From positions 1 to 64,000 of the forward strand of contig JBGSIA010000214.1 of NCBI GenBank assembly GCA_041751935.1: 64,000 nucleotides of DNA. The letters run 5' to 3'. This DNA comes from JBBSJZ01 sp041751935 (GTDB taxonomy: Bacteria; Planctomycetota; Planctomycetia; Pirellulales; Pirellulaceae). Each line of letters opens with the position of its first letter. Position 1 is the stretch's first letter. Below are positions 56,201 to 57,393 of this stretch, in pieces. Made by a program: the position numbers and the translations under genes. Below the pieces are notes generated by a model that saw only the letters and a program-made list of their open reading frames with translations, did not search any database and was not told where the DNA came from.

Positions 56201-57393
56201 AACACCAATGGAAAGTGATACTGAATTTGACGAACCGCGCTAGGAACCGTGGGCGTTGTGCCACTGGCGCCAATATGGGTTTCCCGCTGGATATTGCGGT
56301 GACCGGGATCGTCCTCGCCTCCAGGTAACGGCGGCAGCGGAATCGTCTGCGGCGTGATTGCCCCAGTGATCCGAATCGTCTTGTCAGCAATTGCCACGCC
56401 GGGATCGAGCGAACCCAGCGAGTTGTAACCGGTCGCGGAGCCCGAAAAAGTACTCGACGCGTCTTCAACGATAGCTGGCGTCGAAGGGTCATTCTCTGGG
56501 ATCGGAGCCGGAACTGCGCCGTTGTCCAGTGCGCGTCCGATATCCAGTCGGTAGGTGCCGGTTGGAATTGAGGCGAATGTCAGTGTCGCTTTATGTTCGA
56601 TCGCATCAAAACTAACCGTTGTCGGAGTTGCCGTGGGAGTTGCTGTACCAACGTTAATGAGTCGATACAAACTTGCGTTCGTCACATCACCCAGATTCAG
56701 TTCCTGTTTATCAAAGTAGACTTCGATCTTGTTTAAATCTTGAGAAAGTTGCAGTGTTCCCGAGTCTCGAGTGACCGGTTGCGGCACGACACTTACAATC
56801 TGTGGTCCACGATTGAGTGTGAATCGCGTGGTTAAGTTGACGCCGTTGTTGAACGCTTCGCCAGCAGCGTTCTGCAGTGCGGGCGCGCCGGCACCAATGA
56901 TTTGGATCTGATATTCGTCGTCGGGGAATTGGTTGGCGGCGTCCTTGGAGTTGAACGCTGCGCTGCTAGCCGGGCGCAAAACAACGTGACCGCGATCCGA
57001 CGGATCGGTACTTCCGGGATTGACCAGTCCAACAAAACCAAGGGCAACGTTGATATCGTCGGCAGTGGCTAATACACCGTCGTCACCCGCTCGCGTCAAT
57101 CGCACGGTGCTCGCGTTGATCGTCGCCTCGTTCAAGTTCGCTCCACCAGCGAACAACAAATTGAACTCGCGCGGGGCGACACTGAGCGTATCGCCATCTC
57201 GCAACAACCCGCCCGCGTCCGGTCGAATTGCTAACAACTCCGGTCCCGCAAGCATCCGCCGGTCTTCGAGTTGTTGAGTCAAAGCTTGACGTGACTTCGT
57301 CCGTTTTCGTTGACGGGTAATCGCCTCGCGAGTTCGAGCTTCACGCCCTTCGCTCAAACCGGTAACCAAAGATCGGAAACGTCGAAAGCTCAT
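23218..57393 (-). CDS. Giant secreted multidomain protein, 11,391 aa
   Basis: This is an uninterrupted 34.2 kb gene. ATG 57393 was chosen because it begins MSFRRFRSLVTGLSEG, a basic leader ending in the LEPR-XLL-like LEDRRMLAG (42-50); the frame continues 45 codons upstream with no sign of coding. The order from the N-terminus is: metzincin-like protease (about 385-530, HEIGH at 501-505); three PPC-like domains and a right-handed beta-helix region (about 545-1700); propeller-like segments (1810-2280); a repeat family with IEFVG-type ends (2687-3500); a lectin/MAM-like section and a second beta-helix (3618-4480); 12 TFEFT-type repeats (5035-6738); a GEVED region (6755-7030); cadherin/tandem-95 repeats (7030-11,200); and dockerin-like EF-hands (about 11,219-11,281). 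It ends AVDELFADFDAFS. LEPR-XLL proteins of planctomycetes are thought to be exported and surface-linked. No transporter gene is adjacent. Its role (adhesion, polymer binding, cell envelope) is open. The predicted mass is above 1 MDa. Confidence 0.9.
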   Translation of the reverse strand: MSFRRFRSLVTGLSEGREARTREAITRQRKRTKSRQALTQQLEDRRMLAGPELLAIRPDAGGLLRDGDTLSVAPREFNLLFAGGANLNEATINASTVRLTRAGDDGVLATADDINVALGFVGLVNPGSTDPSDRGHVVLRPASSAAFNSKDAANQFPDDEYQIQIIGAGAPALQNAAGEAFNNGVNLTTRFTLNRGPQIVSVVPQPVTRDSGTLQLSQDLNKIEVYFDKQELNLGDVTNASLYRLINVGTATPTATPTTVSFDAIEHKATLTFASIPTGTYRLDIGRALDNGAVPAPIPENDPSTPAIVEDASSTFSGSATGYNSLGSLDPGVAIADKTIRITGAITPQTIPLPPLPGGEDDPGHRNIQRETHIGASGTTPTVPSAVRQIQYHFPLVLGTFDSGDPLNPGEYLNLITETEKQIVRDIFEVYARETGIEFIEGTNGGGLSIGNGDLRALDPTIGPGAGVPGLGGPGRVVLNHDIYNQSNRFYGDGFSVMMYHEIGHALSLGHAYDQPANMGAGAIPNEVLPGDVDLLHLRRISPPNSTDIDMYSFTLPSMGRFSAEIFAERLTLVDNGVEPSLLNSALALYKQDSITGERTLIARNDQYFGADAFIDLELEAGLYYIGVSSTGNTDYDPNVPNSGFGGTTDGVYELALNFKPAAIAELRDANGTALDGDADGVAGGVYQFWFQSGNTIFVDKLADTNPVGPLEGLGTLASPFETIQQALTAAAATPGTVNAPTIVRIVGNAGPDGIASTLADNRPYLIGTTQGGVPLADGAEFRVPAGVNVVLDAGTLIKLRKANIDAGSTGAGVSRAEGSIQVFGTPEESVFLRSYFDDTAGGNSDGGNTTVFAGDFGGIVFRDDSDREASGIFLNYVNHVDIKHGGGSVFVDTSELPFSSIHITSARPTLSFNLITQSATAAISADPDSFDDSLRRIGPDVHGNYLVGNSVNGLAVRIDTPTGAGLTKLQVSGRFNDTDITHVLSENLIIDGGSGGPVRTGGVLTARPAGRLQIDPGIVVKLNKARIEVERGAGTLIAEGTVDRPIVFTGQVDKRYGGSGTFDTNSSPASVPLPGAWSGLFFGEGTSGSIDQAIITYGGGSSGIEGSDFPFNALEIHQADVRIVNSLFQDNAAATAVSNNRRNGRGSNGIASIYVRGAQPIIVNNVFEDNVGTPISINANSLVADIVRDYGRSTGATQRFNLLDDNYGPLVRLNRLENNGGVGGGVNGMLVRGEEVTVESVWDDTDIVHVLRNEVIVDNLHSLGGLTLQSSNSESLVIKLQGANAGFTATGTPVEIIDRIGGAIHVLGTIGHPVVMTALNDDSIGAGFTASGAANRDTDNLPNATADPGDWRGLLFNEYSNDRNVAIVRELENPLINKRDLNGTTTLAQNLGVLAPNVATVTNPVPGQKAGDDTSRLGFEIHGFISPDDGRDVDVYSFTGTNGTPIWIDIDRTDSTLDAVVELVDATGNVIVASSSDPGVITGSGAATLTQNALLGGDYFTQNYRDPGFFYVLTQPGAAVGTTGTFFIRVKSKAAAPGDAQSRGKYMLQIRTQQVDEFPGSTVRFADIRYAATGIDVRGLPAHSPLIGEAGELPGEATEDFANAQSLVNLLQTDVAALGISGELANDTDVDWYRFDLNQTGVQVIGGVNDGAGTIAVVFDIDYADGAVSADTTVAVYDQNQRLIYVGRESNVEDDQRPDGELGITDLSRGSLGKKDSFIGPIHVSPGLNGQRYYVAVMSNRNQPSSLNGIFQSNVNAEIARTRLEPVNSVRRVIEDHLGLVGYSSNGINIAPTGGGLFDISNPVNQIPPLSLNDLTLYVATDVIGNTGQAGANDSLYTFNPFTGGQYLTRVTNSISSGGSGFDDVQDIVVRSDGRMFGYQRQIPANPLVAPNFSIPNTVGQLVEIDPGTGQVISAQNDNITGPVIGTAGLSVPNTINLSRNIGSHAVRANEFALSDDVDAFTFERRDTTGSAAAPVPVYDTYYSVRESDITSRLYRGNQDGNAAPGNAGANPDYGVIGEIQPAGVTFATQTLRTTQVIPGTPPTINISDIRIKARDAGTVGNFELVFAPRPDNTNASVSTAIVPNATTGALTRQITLTIGLDVDAMGAIVGAASAATIAHAINSHPTAKTWVTAVIFGGNANPGGNDPGSGNDGTPAYFLSPNITTLVTGQDTAAPTDLGPLKGRVTGLSFAAFDAAGNHTGPLYGVTNAGELITINKNTGVVTSILLSADAFGVADLDFQGLSLGPQNAQNGLYKNTLFAVTGDGQMVAFDTVTGFASRVFDTNIVTQTITVDEPTNNEIGYFTITSDAGLGANPRPRFTTVPIAHDAPATLTVNETQSIDTNAYGTVGGLQSRFRLSLVDDQGAITSISANNTNGNNPVNVVGVGDVIIPVESITGFPAAPFVIQIDNEQMLVTAVGANSFTVTRGHNSTTPAAHDDTATVFEIVKTELMAGLAAPGTAAVLTAAINSSAASNTLSVDNSGAFTVGQVIRVGKEEMQITGIPSGTQLTVNRGNFGATPITNHNTLAPKPLFNLAAPDVPTAVTIVSDVLSVEDARPLVGATNLRIDSEDLRVVTVDTGTNTVQVVRGINSTAVATHAASTVVFRLDTTALLDANASATVIRNALAALPSVNGIANVDVTGGPLSGVSDVTPVNPFAPPIPGQIVFQGALKGKDLQPITADNSQLVGDEIQTIRLDTRINRGVFRLDFGAATTGDIPYNANVATVRAALEALPNVGVGNVIVSGSALPAGPISVQFVNELQDQDVPQLVVDVDTFVPYDVQTISLPNITNSTVNTFRLKIQDTTVGATTISGTSNPLRINAGTVPNLQLLPTAAQVQAALIGGISGLNNNNVTVSGTGTTVDPYVVQFIGNLRGFNIGPLSVVENELQPAAENSVVIATAAIAPNEIQRFQVTGAPISGSFQLRLVGDPNLTQGTVGAGLGGGALQTTSQTIQLDDTAATVQNRLQQISGLAGNVLVTALGPGTTVRTSAMTIEFVNELAGLNVVSFTKVNDVFSGGSTLLLSTPQLAFAPSQNQVQTVTVPGTVTSGAFTVTFNDTVNGVIGTSNPINVGDNNAAVVAALASIAGIVTGPGGNVNVVGDATSGSGFTIEFVGTLGGRNIAAATVNFTFGDPTIMEDQPASSTPLQSETQRVDIPVRANVALPLAGSFDLTLNGTPTGFPALPPFSGTVNIVIGDTNTDIQTKLDNVFNGGVPGNFTVTGDTNEGSFFTIDFTGALANRNIPEFTSAPFFFTPATPLNATVTTTQDGSATGVQNQIQSVTVPGTAVGGSFTLSIDDTPNSAIMGTSVAINVGDTDVVIRGKIEAMHAGLAGNVLVTGDASAGNTFTVEFVGGLAQTSLALFTLNSSSLIHAGGPATSIFQSASNPLAQNEIQQITLSGTPTAGEFTLTLNDAVNGLVGTSTAIQSNANNIAVQNALFNIPGLFGNISVNGAALPGGPITIEFVGALAGLDIADFTVTIVNTALTPAAARVNVSVAQNSVPPLPIISTTRVGQAVNVPVTQEEDGLLSVFDALDALPNFDPTNFLVNGNLVNPGATVSFIGAYATLNHNDFNINNFLMTNLPPFVVGIPYGPGNQTLATLSNTTAIDDGLADSPIMTITGYNSGPNQGAQRPIGLAFSPFDFSLWHPTTRRATDVGHGINGVDDKSRTPNVPNVNFPDLGPASDRQFTQAQGGVSYYFGLEPWLLGSSTNTGTESYLTYNGVNAQFGILTEAFHRDLSSNPNIVTGAGTANSQGSYNLPGGAFGALETNTFDLADSVDSDRPTLYFTYFLDTENFGGVNGGSNIGSEAGNPFRDSARVWIKRNGSTTWELLATNNSQMSVANPNNTNGTAELAGFLSHLADAGRNSTTPRSVSQQQRQELFDSTGQWRQARVDLSDYAGETGLQLRVDFSTAGTLFDPTNAVDPFDGNLPTDSLTNLNGFGEWVHPTRSIRSSANNFEGFYIDDFIIGYAERGEMVTGAGGGATTTDLDGPDRTHNLDPNQGAKILSGSYQLEVRRTGEYQNYNSNTQLNSVGVIYDTNDRHIVEVNEITRLDFESGPAFPSVTPVDVTQLSGLIPPGSLPPPALIPGFSRSMTNPQTGVWSLQSANPVSVYQVRSSDLGATTMEPGVLEFSFSVDSSTDPADNDGLYFLVDGVLQTLVAPDPDFPNTSNPFLAKGDIPYQTIRVNLPSGDHTFTFVYDGRATGTGSAFLDNIVFLEGGTGLLADKNREREQGQFVVESNFISDSLNFGINVQPGTQQGAGGGVPHPGSLINFPQTNANRLIPGIVIENNVVVGGSTGIRFAGETNPDPQRPVPFGRLVNNTLVGLDRSGTGVQIVGIASPTLLNNLFTNLNSSIVNGSTAAANGSEAPVIRSNFFQNNNSNPALGTAFQNGGNSGSPFRDEANRNFYPADGSILVDSGQDNEQDRADYKTFKLELGIPESAIIAPDRDVYGQLRIDSSGSTTGGGTNTFIDRGAVDRSDKDDPYAALRNPVDNDTQDIEGITEGVVRRADPLLENFQFLLGDGPGSNFPFEGTGGNSLTITSERVILTENGRPLVEGVDYVFAYSISSRQVRLTPIAGLWRPDSVYEITMLSDDYLLLETDDKNSTTDTGTGADIDDGDRLNIQGSQPATFEFDSGFVLQLPEPLRLIVGGGLVTGELQYGDRILLAMDRDMDPATSSTMVTMEIVPTGGSPSSSSFVPVFLSGGETPQQVADAIVLALRGTVPGTSQRIMDVLEINPVRIDDTIQLNALPGFSILPTSLNNVLSTAGTADSVSNGQTFAYTSGTGVNGLTERFQIQVFDDLASGTATLAGDLVGAANTTLPPLNGLAFLISDGDFLRVGDEIVLVVDAGSMTISRGQFGTTATTHLQNSEVAILNVGAVTTTTGAISAAVTSLTVRDAVALGINLSDQLPDFLRVGDEIVRVTANAAGVLTIVRGQLGTTSTAHAINTIVTPVYLSLSTVISETKAGEPSSLLTNDRVVTVAARPGFDVRVKDLIQIGGEVMRVMSIVDNGATLDLTVDRGEFRPAAQPLEEIPTASLTISVPVNNITGTALMGIDLLGKQFTVTNAQAAPQTTTTFEFTRIGLAAAPGIVPVWVNENSNRELIAEAIVNALPSAGVGITATQMGTTNVRLGSIVGTTFDPLSTGLVGSGVTVASAAAAAPTTGTLVLRVPNLRIDGAALRGVDLVGKTFSILNAGVTRTFEFTTTGTVLTPGASPITIGATDLPTAIASTISTAIAGSGLGVNVAVDATDLNAVRMITAIGATLNLGETALTGSGAAAANAPATASLDLRVPPLRKDGQVLTGADLVNTTFSIYDTSVTPAVTRVFQFTTTGVVTVPGATSVTLLAGDTSVFIAAKIANAINTSGFNVTATVDGIDPSLLNLVVVDGSTLNIGSSLLTGDGAAVALPATIGTGKLSIAVPAATTGADVRGKTFRIFENDATPATETFEFIFAGDVLSVATNRPITITAGAGATAANIAGNVITAISSSGLGLTSSTDPLDAKVVLLVATEGSTLNLDASGLRGSGASNSTATPLSLVLPKLNADGSAVTGMDLANVTFTVRDSSLLATRTFEITTAASPLVTAGAVDVVVLDGDSVAAIASKLVTAINGSGLSGITAAVSGSDNAIVQLTAVAGSTLNLGSAGRLSGSGAAINTTGNLLIQIPTLNPDSSALSGANLFTRTFTFTDTSGPTPVTRTFEFTNGATPVTTVGNIAVQLAAGNSPNQIAVTLANRLATAGLGVTVTFDPADQKVLRLSVTQGSSINLGTSGLVGSGSPVSTSIANATLSLEVPKLRADGLPITGSDLVGKAFTFVDLSGTGAVATVFEFTTTGSVTIGGARPVTITAASSPASIATQLARAISVAGASVSVTIDPTDATRLRLLAAVRSTINLGASNLLGSGAGVATGVQTGNLVIQVPQLRADGTPLTGGDLVGKVFSVTDQSVTPAVTRTFEFAATSASLPLPSGNVAVVVNVDDPLTTGVNEGDDPAAIALQIEMAINASFTTPPSLTSSVMALRDPQDLSIVRLVTGLRSTVNLGTSGLNGSGSAVPIPSTVGTGRLSIQIPTLRNVMPGMTTLGVIGDDLQGTTFTITDTSAMPPAQRTFEFALTSDTLPLASGNTPIVLDVTDTPDKIATKLSAAIVGAGLGLTLVPDPLLTNVVQFNTTIGTTLSQPAPAVGAIAPPLVVSTAVRGPNPLALQVPTLRPDGVPLTGTDLIGKSFLVRNGLGPASQTFQFVTSGAAAGNIVIGAGDLPATISGKIVTALNGAGLGLNVSIDPQNPTLLPLGASSGILIDPLTSGLFAFSEPADQVSAAASEVTIIRSGLNPITLFASDTLDDRPIVINTAVTETRLGVTSKIAAVMRTLGVSATSDADLRLSSAQGIENGRIYLGGQVGDSIDFSAIGVTSSFGTLPQASSGFEIQVPATSTGIGLDGKIFRITSFTGAAPITTTFEFSTDNLVTGGAVLVPVFSTADAAEIAKRFEAALSGAGFSVSNDPNNPLVIRLDAPIGSTLSPLTSAFLVSGVAGGEVRFLQAKPFPATIISTPGVTSGLTLQVPPTATTASLDTRTFTVTDNLAVTTTFEFSIDLNVSTAGNRLVLLPPGATPQQIANAMVAALNTAGIGLSPSVDANDPTAVLLGEPIGYNVNPLLTGLTVTGVGGAAIAIPFIPSTTFTADAVAASIVQAITSTPALNLSALSVGDGRVYVRSSDSSVPASNILITQAGQFTASQQVIEGIQDLSGRRLRSNRRTDLARFTILLGSHELDFGDGQSLSSPTVVAPQTKLGPRDGVTGDGARHVILVGISNASDPKLGRLIDGETNGNHNAGANADDTATAASTLSGPLDNSSTTINVVSGASFGGLTNSYLRIGDEIVKLVQVNGNVLTVVRAQFDSLAVAHTVGDAITAVDDEDGFTPDPFRAVLNIASNAVTPAVFDVIASTYGVVDAWIDWNGDGDFNDNKEQILQQVAVWPGVNQLPVIMPTAADVTAGLNIPSQVVLRLRISRAGGLLADEIAVGGEVEDSVVSVVVGATPVPGVSALGAVTEDVVYSGAISTGGVQVFEIIDPTTGRVSRVFGGQGSIAQLQDSTGRTAGNLTVNPNGTFTFTPKADYNTRHLVGADGIAGNIDDVGSLTFTYRVVNPATNLTSTQIGTVTLTVAPVNDRPTIDDVVLPATAGRIPDRTVNEDDGIQKVNLTGITAGGGETQTLTLTATSSNPALIANDITKLNVVYDNAGSNATLQYITEPDQFGSTVITVTMTDPGLDGLLATAGDNLVETRTFTVTVKPVNDEPDAIDRNFTLIERVEFDSNGNPLNPDRKFHFTAAQLLANASAPFNPASTGPANEVNQALRIVAFGVGSDTATTADDAVFDVNSDYDPLKQRFPVDSMGMPIEVTHVLTTPTFDSLPGVTPQVLVPRGTLSLTFLAGAFVRGYYEPAVDYNERTPFAPQDFFTFVIADDGLPPVAPAFFRPDVNERRSAPATVTLTTTQVNDVPFLPAYGVVQLVEDFKTNTLDTGTNTTYAAGTVNPDSTPLVIDLYANFASSTDPLVEIRPGQPTALDELQRQTVTITVSPVSVPPGMFADLDPAPTVTTFATLDTNGLLTLQPNPDVFGWAVFNVTVTDNGQNALGNPDPRSVSRQLTVHIAPVNDQPVTSDRNVEVYEVEEFNAGDGSATGNIAMLTLTPADFLVGTGVNSEAEPSDFTNDVSPNLGAGEVEYDEEEQMLRVVQFTVTNSLGVLVTVDKDNNNGVELTLTTGKITFNFNTTTGAFTGGTFFPNVNYNERTPFDPTEVFDYIVEDFGTTRIPGAGFVTPAATSPIDYTLTQDPAGNLNNRSAAQQMTITVRSQNDAPEFPTFGTVTFPEDIQADGTPIYYDIYAMPANAIIASYDPMNPGRPRAIFVSRDTALDERASGVESLTYTYTTIHEPQGMFTSTPVLDDFGVLTLTPNPDVFGYAVFEITATDNGRSYDPGTGTLVNDFRSITRTLTVHITPVNDQPVTFDRALELDEVEEFNAGDGSATGSVAHLVLSPADFLGGTTDNPELAEPSDFTDDVDYDASLGGIEYDEEEQKLRVVQFIVTSVGGATVTIDKDNFNGVELALRSGRITFRFDNTTGAFTGGDYFPGVNYNERTPFDPTEIFGYVIEDFDTTRIPGADQVTPVGPSPLDYTLTLDPSGNLNNRSAVKQMTITTRVQNDAPEFPTFATVTFPEDIQADNSTLYYDIYAAPASAIIPSYDPMNPGRSQKIFVSHSTALDERASGVESLTFTYATIHEPQGMFASTPVIDAFGVLTLTPNPDVFGYAIFTITATDNGRSYDPGTMTLVDDFRSITRTVTVHITPVNDRPVTVDRFVEGVEAEEFSPGTGLPTGNTTTVVLTPADFLIGTGANTEAEASDFTDDISYDSSPGGIEYDEEEQQLRVVQFIVTDVNGVTVTVDRNNFNGTQLTLATGRITLNFNNSTGAFTGGQFLPNVDYNERTPFDPMETFGYIIEDFGVTRIPGADQLMPVQLSELTKDYTTLLDPNGNLNNRSAVKQMTIRIRSRNDAPQFPTFGTVTFPEDIQADSTPIYYDVYGGGIITSDDPMVHGLTQKIFVSSDTALDERASGVESLTYTFATIYEPPGMFSSTPTLDDFGVLTLTPNHDVFGYAVFTVTATDNGQSYDPGTGMMVNDFRSVTRTVTIHITPVNDQPVTVNRNLEIDEVEEFANGTGAATGAIARLQLTPADFLGGTVDNTELSEQSDFTDDINPNLGAGQVEYDEEEQSLRVVEFTVTDASGATVVVNRNNFNGTQLILNSGRITFNFNTATGAFTGGDYFPNVDYNERTPFNPTEVFGYVVEDFGATRIPGANQVNPAGTSPIDYTLQLDPNGNLNNRSAVRSMTITVREVNDAPEVPAYGTVLLTEDESADGAIVTRDIYPGAGNRIFAGPNLGVDAIDDGLLDGNSLDELQQQNVTITLVPKSATSVPQDMFADLDPGVGVVYATLTRDGILTIKPNPDVFGIAVFTLRVQDNDPDMRFIERDLTINIAPVNDVPVAFERTLSVTEVVETDTSLPARRTISVADLLLGTSNPTLPSNVSLNVPVPPVTTLYDEREQSLSVVEFTFTDNTNTLRTVTAADSGTVFTTSEGGTLVFNFNSTTGAFTGGEYRPARDYNSRTPFNSSEIFTYVVEDNGVTNVPGGAPIAPLPRLRSAPAVVTLTTNQVNDPPIFTVNSSPIGAPANTAVLIEDEAIPSGSAIIIPGFISDIFDGPLTALDELDSASGQFVSFTVTPLSSTRIPGLFTTDPTIANNGTLSVTPAPNAYGIEVFTVTATDNAPGGEARTTTKTITIDIRPVNDAPVTFNRSFTVTEAVEVDTVAPASTVITANDLLVGLNSALPGLFNPPTTAPYNEAEQSLRVVRVANSSGVIDFQLIGGSGVRTLTTPSGGTIEFSFSLGKLDQAVYRPAVDFNSRLPFVSPETFTYVVSDDGTTTVPGGSPVTLPEQRSIAATVTLTTNQVNDPPLFTIPTSVSFIEDAQPDTLPVNFPGFATGIAVGPATARDELTAAAGQNVTFTFEEVNVPAGLMLGLPSMTSTGDLTFRPAPDAYGIAVYRVIANDNDPTDFRTTIKTLTVNIDPVNDRPLAITRTMTLAEDVEPVTPSVSKTFTAEDLLQIQAAVPPAVKDPVKAGDFAATLAAPYNEGEQVLKVVKFMVAGVTDVDAAVNEAGLVNGTGTVTRTTLSGGTLSFTFSGGAFVSGSYRPAPDYNERTPFAATDPFSYIIEDDGKATIPGSGFITGGGAADTVVTQTPLRSAPVDVFVRVTESNDPPSFTMPTSITIIEDQLLDNVPFSQGGFVTDIAVGPNTALDENGRQNVTFTIEALNQPSGLMVADSLPNIDASGRLTLFPAPDAFGKAVYRVTASDNDPIDPRVTVKTLTLNIDPINDPPVALPRSFSVDEAVQADGQTATINFVANDLLRVGMTNPALAGNFSTTLSSAYNESEQTLRIVAFGIPGAANVDVLTNEGAALVGGSGTVTRTTSTGGTLSFTFNAGAFVSGSYTPAADYNLRAPFAINDVFTYTVSDDGRSTIPGSDFPAPMPLEVRNLMGLRSAPASITLSVNPFNDPPSFTAQATVNILERDDNGETIVADWATNVLPGPATARDELQRQTVSFTLLTGPGGSTIPAGLFRQDPVVNIIPTTVGGVTTFRGALSVFPNPDAVGSATIVMQATDTESTSGFVPRSTNVTFTINVQPVNDAPRVVSVSGASAGPDLSYAVDSAGVITYTLREDNTQAGGVTGTPFFIPLRREAVAAGIYSPIGLLDPFNVGPGNEVDGTIGGSQFLEFVSFNTATLLGGTISEVRDAGVLIGLNYIPPVDYNNTIGNGIRGDDSFTYVLRDTDGLTAGNETFDPALNRLKDDPIEVTNTVRFHLNRVNDRPEFTIVEPTAEILEDASAFSINGFATGIVAGPSLGEDEFIGALAQTVSFTLTPIGFTTSQFFTQAPQLSPTGQLTGLVAPNVFGEFEFEVFLRDSGLNDVARGDMRDSFVQTITIDVQPVNDEPISRPGAVPLSFNLGEDGSFFVPLSTFTNTSGLVIPGMLDQFLPGPANEIGGAALDAGGSQTLSLATLPTATDQAGTLTPHFDSNNVLDGLTYTPKLNFTGRDTFAFDVTDNGFSVALNSGNVGSSDPRTIRGVVTLTVAQVNDAPVFIGGGNVASNEDAGSVTVADWVAGIQVGPTDAVDEINGNGTNPPQVPNFVFTLVSTTDPNLITSGPFVSITGSTGALNYSTGPDANGTAIYTVQLFDDGPSGDANANASSTRTFTITINAVNDPPTFTPGSPVSVNEDSGVYNQVWATNVSVGPNEPAQFLTFRVDTPVDKRSLFEELPTIAADGTLRFKPALDANGSVDLSVTAVDSLSAESSTVMLTVTILEINDAPVANPDLILTDEDSLIVIEASSLLANDTDSDTSTNTNESLSLVLSGSLTSALGAEITFDSATGTIFYNPLTSSVLQALSPGATINDPPEMLDDSFTYTVRDASGQSSLATTVTLRVSGRNDAPTAVLDTLTVSRTSPTILDLLANDEDVDNNIDPSSIVITEQPTGGSLTIEDDGTLVYTPFETFSGTDSFKYTVADVSGQQSDEATVIINGNNAPISGVDRFSPRGGQTSNIDVLSNDTLFDGATHVLSSLTIVTQPQGGTATPQPDGTIQFVPAANFFGETFFEYTITDSLGRTSEPSRVVLNVTAQGAQNPTMFQDVSANGEVTAFDALLIINRLNIAGNVTSVPIDPNEPTPPYYDVNGDGFISAADALEVIAELRRQDLLGLFNGVGLEGEFLFIDPAHHDSVMLQASFDPAPVKAPFAPERVTDSLFAIEVSDTGEDQTISGFETRQQLSEVIDRIAIDSDTDRSASASVAVDELFADFDAFS
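23551..23740 (-). other. Dockerin-like domain of the giant protein
   Basis: Two EF-hand-type loops lie near the C-terminus: DVSANGEVTAFDALLIINRL and DVNGDGFISAADALEVI, spaced as in type I dockerins (each with a calcium loop plus helix). In clostridia dockerins bind cohesins; in planctomycetes the partner is not known, and no cohesin was recognised in this window. Confidence 0.85.
23790..36290 (-). repeat. Cadherin-like / tandem-95 repeat region of the giant protein
   Basis: About 12.5 kb encode beta-sandwich units, most starting at a PVNDxP or NDAP signature and containing FTY, DANG/DAFG and D-x-D-x-D-like acidic loops, as in calcium-stabilised Ig-like/cadherin-like domains. They probably form a long rod. 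The unit order in the last 3 kb is repeated in the second giant gene. Confidence 0.85.
27670..35545 (-). repeat. Long-period repeat of about 0.85-1.08 kb, nine PVND starts
   Basis: Within the cadherin-like region, the PVNDxP start recurs with its low-coordinate-strand ends at 35544, 34467, 33432, 32394, 31362, 30336, 29424, 28578 and 27666. The first five intervals are 1026-1077 bp, later ones 846-912 bp. Each unit pairs two modules. One has YNERTPF-type and RIPGA-type motifs; the other has PEDI-type and DNGRSYDPG-type motifs. The protein copies are much more alike than the DNA copies. Confidence 0.85.
36300..37130 (-). other. GEVED-type domain region
   Basis: A LDFGDGQSLSSP start, a GDGARHVILVG block, a DGETNGNHNAGANADD acidic block and a terminal GGEVEDSVV form the DYGDAPxSY...GARH...GEVEDY pattern of the bacterial GEVED domain. 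The same region is present in the second giant gene (about 62275-63175). Confidence 0.7.
37180..42295 (-). repeat. Repeat family B, about 12 units of 110-150 residues
   Basis: Units share an L-x-VPxLRxDG start, a DLxGKTFxI strand, the signature TFEFTTTG, an IAxxIxxAI segment and an end of the type LNLGxSGLxGSGA. At least eleven full and two shorter units follow in tandem (residues about 5035-6738). I do not recognise a named domain. A related segment opens the visible part of the second giant protein. Confidence 0.7.
43940..44725 (-). other. Second beta-helix region of the giant protein
   Basis: Short coils such as IVIENNVVVGGSTGIRFAG, LVNNTLVG and VIRSNFFQNN are typical of a right-handed parallel beta-helix (pectate-lyase-like, NosD-like). 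Catalytic residues were not recognised, so a binding or spacer role is more likely than enzymatic. Confidence 0.65.
46890..49335 (-). repeat. Repeat family A, seven to eight units of about 100-125 residues
   Basis: Units begin with NEIQ/NQIQ followed by VTVPGT-type and FTLTLND-type strands, then GTSxxINVGD, a helix of the type VxxALxxI, GNVxVxG and an IEFVGxLAGxxI end. Units at residues about 2687-3500 are complete; an eighth is degenerate. Similar repeats are widespread in planctomycete giant proteins. Confidence 0.7.
53280..55310 (-). other. First beta-helix region of the giant protein
   Basis: About 680 residues start with a GTLASPFETIQQAL block, as in parallel beta-helix proteins with a leading DUF1565-like segment, and continue with ISFN/VSNN-type coils (NALEIHQADVRIVNSLFQDN, IIVNNVFEDN). 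PPC-like domains flank it. Confidence 0.6.
55830..56245 (-). other. Metzincin-like metalloprotease domain
   Basis: The zinc motif HEIGHALSLGH lies at residues 501-511 (55861-55893), preceded by FSVMMY and followed by a PANMGAG turn that may be the Met-turn. Compared with the matrixin/serralysin consensus HExxHxxGxxH, the Gly is replaced by Ser. All three His and the Glu remain, so zinc binding and activity are plausible. Confidence 0.75.
57245..57393 (-). other. LEPR-XLL-type N-terminal signal
   Basis: The first 50 residues are strongly basic (Arg/Lys about one in three) and end LEDRRMLAG, a variant of the LEPR-XLL motif at the N-terminus of large planctomycete proteins. It is assumed to direct export, but its mechanism is not known. 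No conventional hydrophobic signal is present. Confidence 0.75.
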
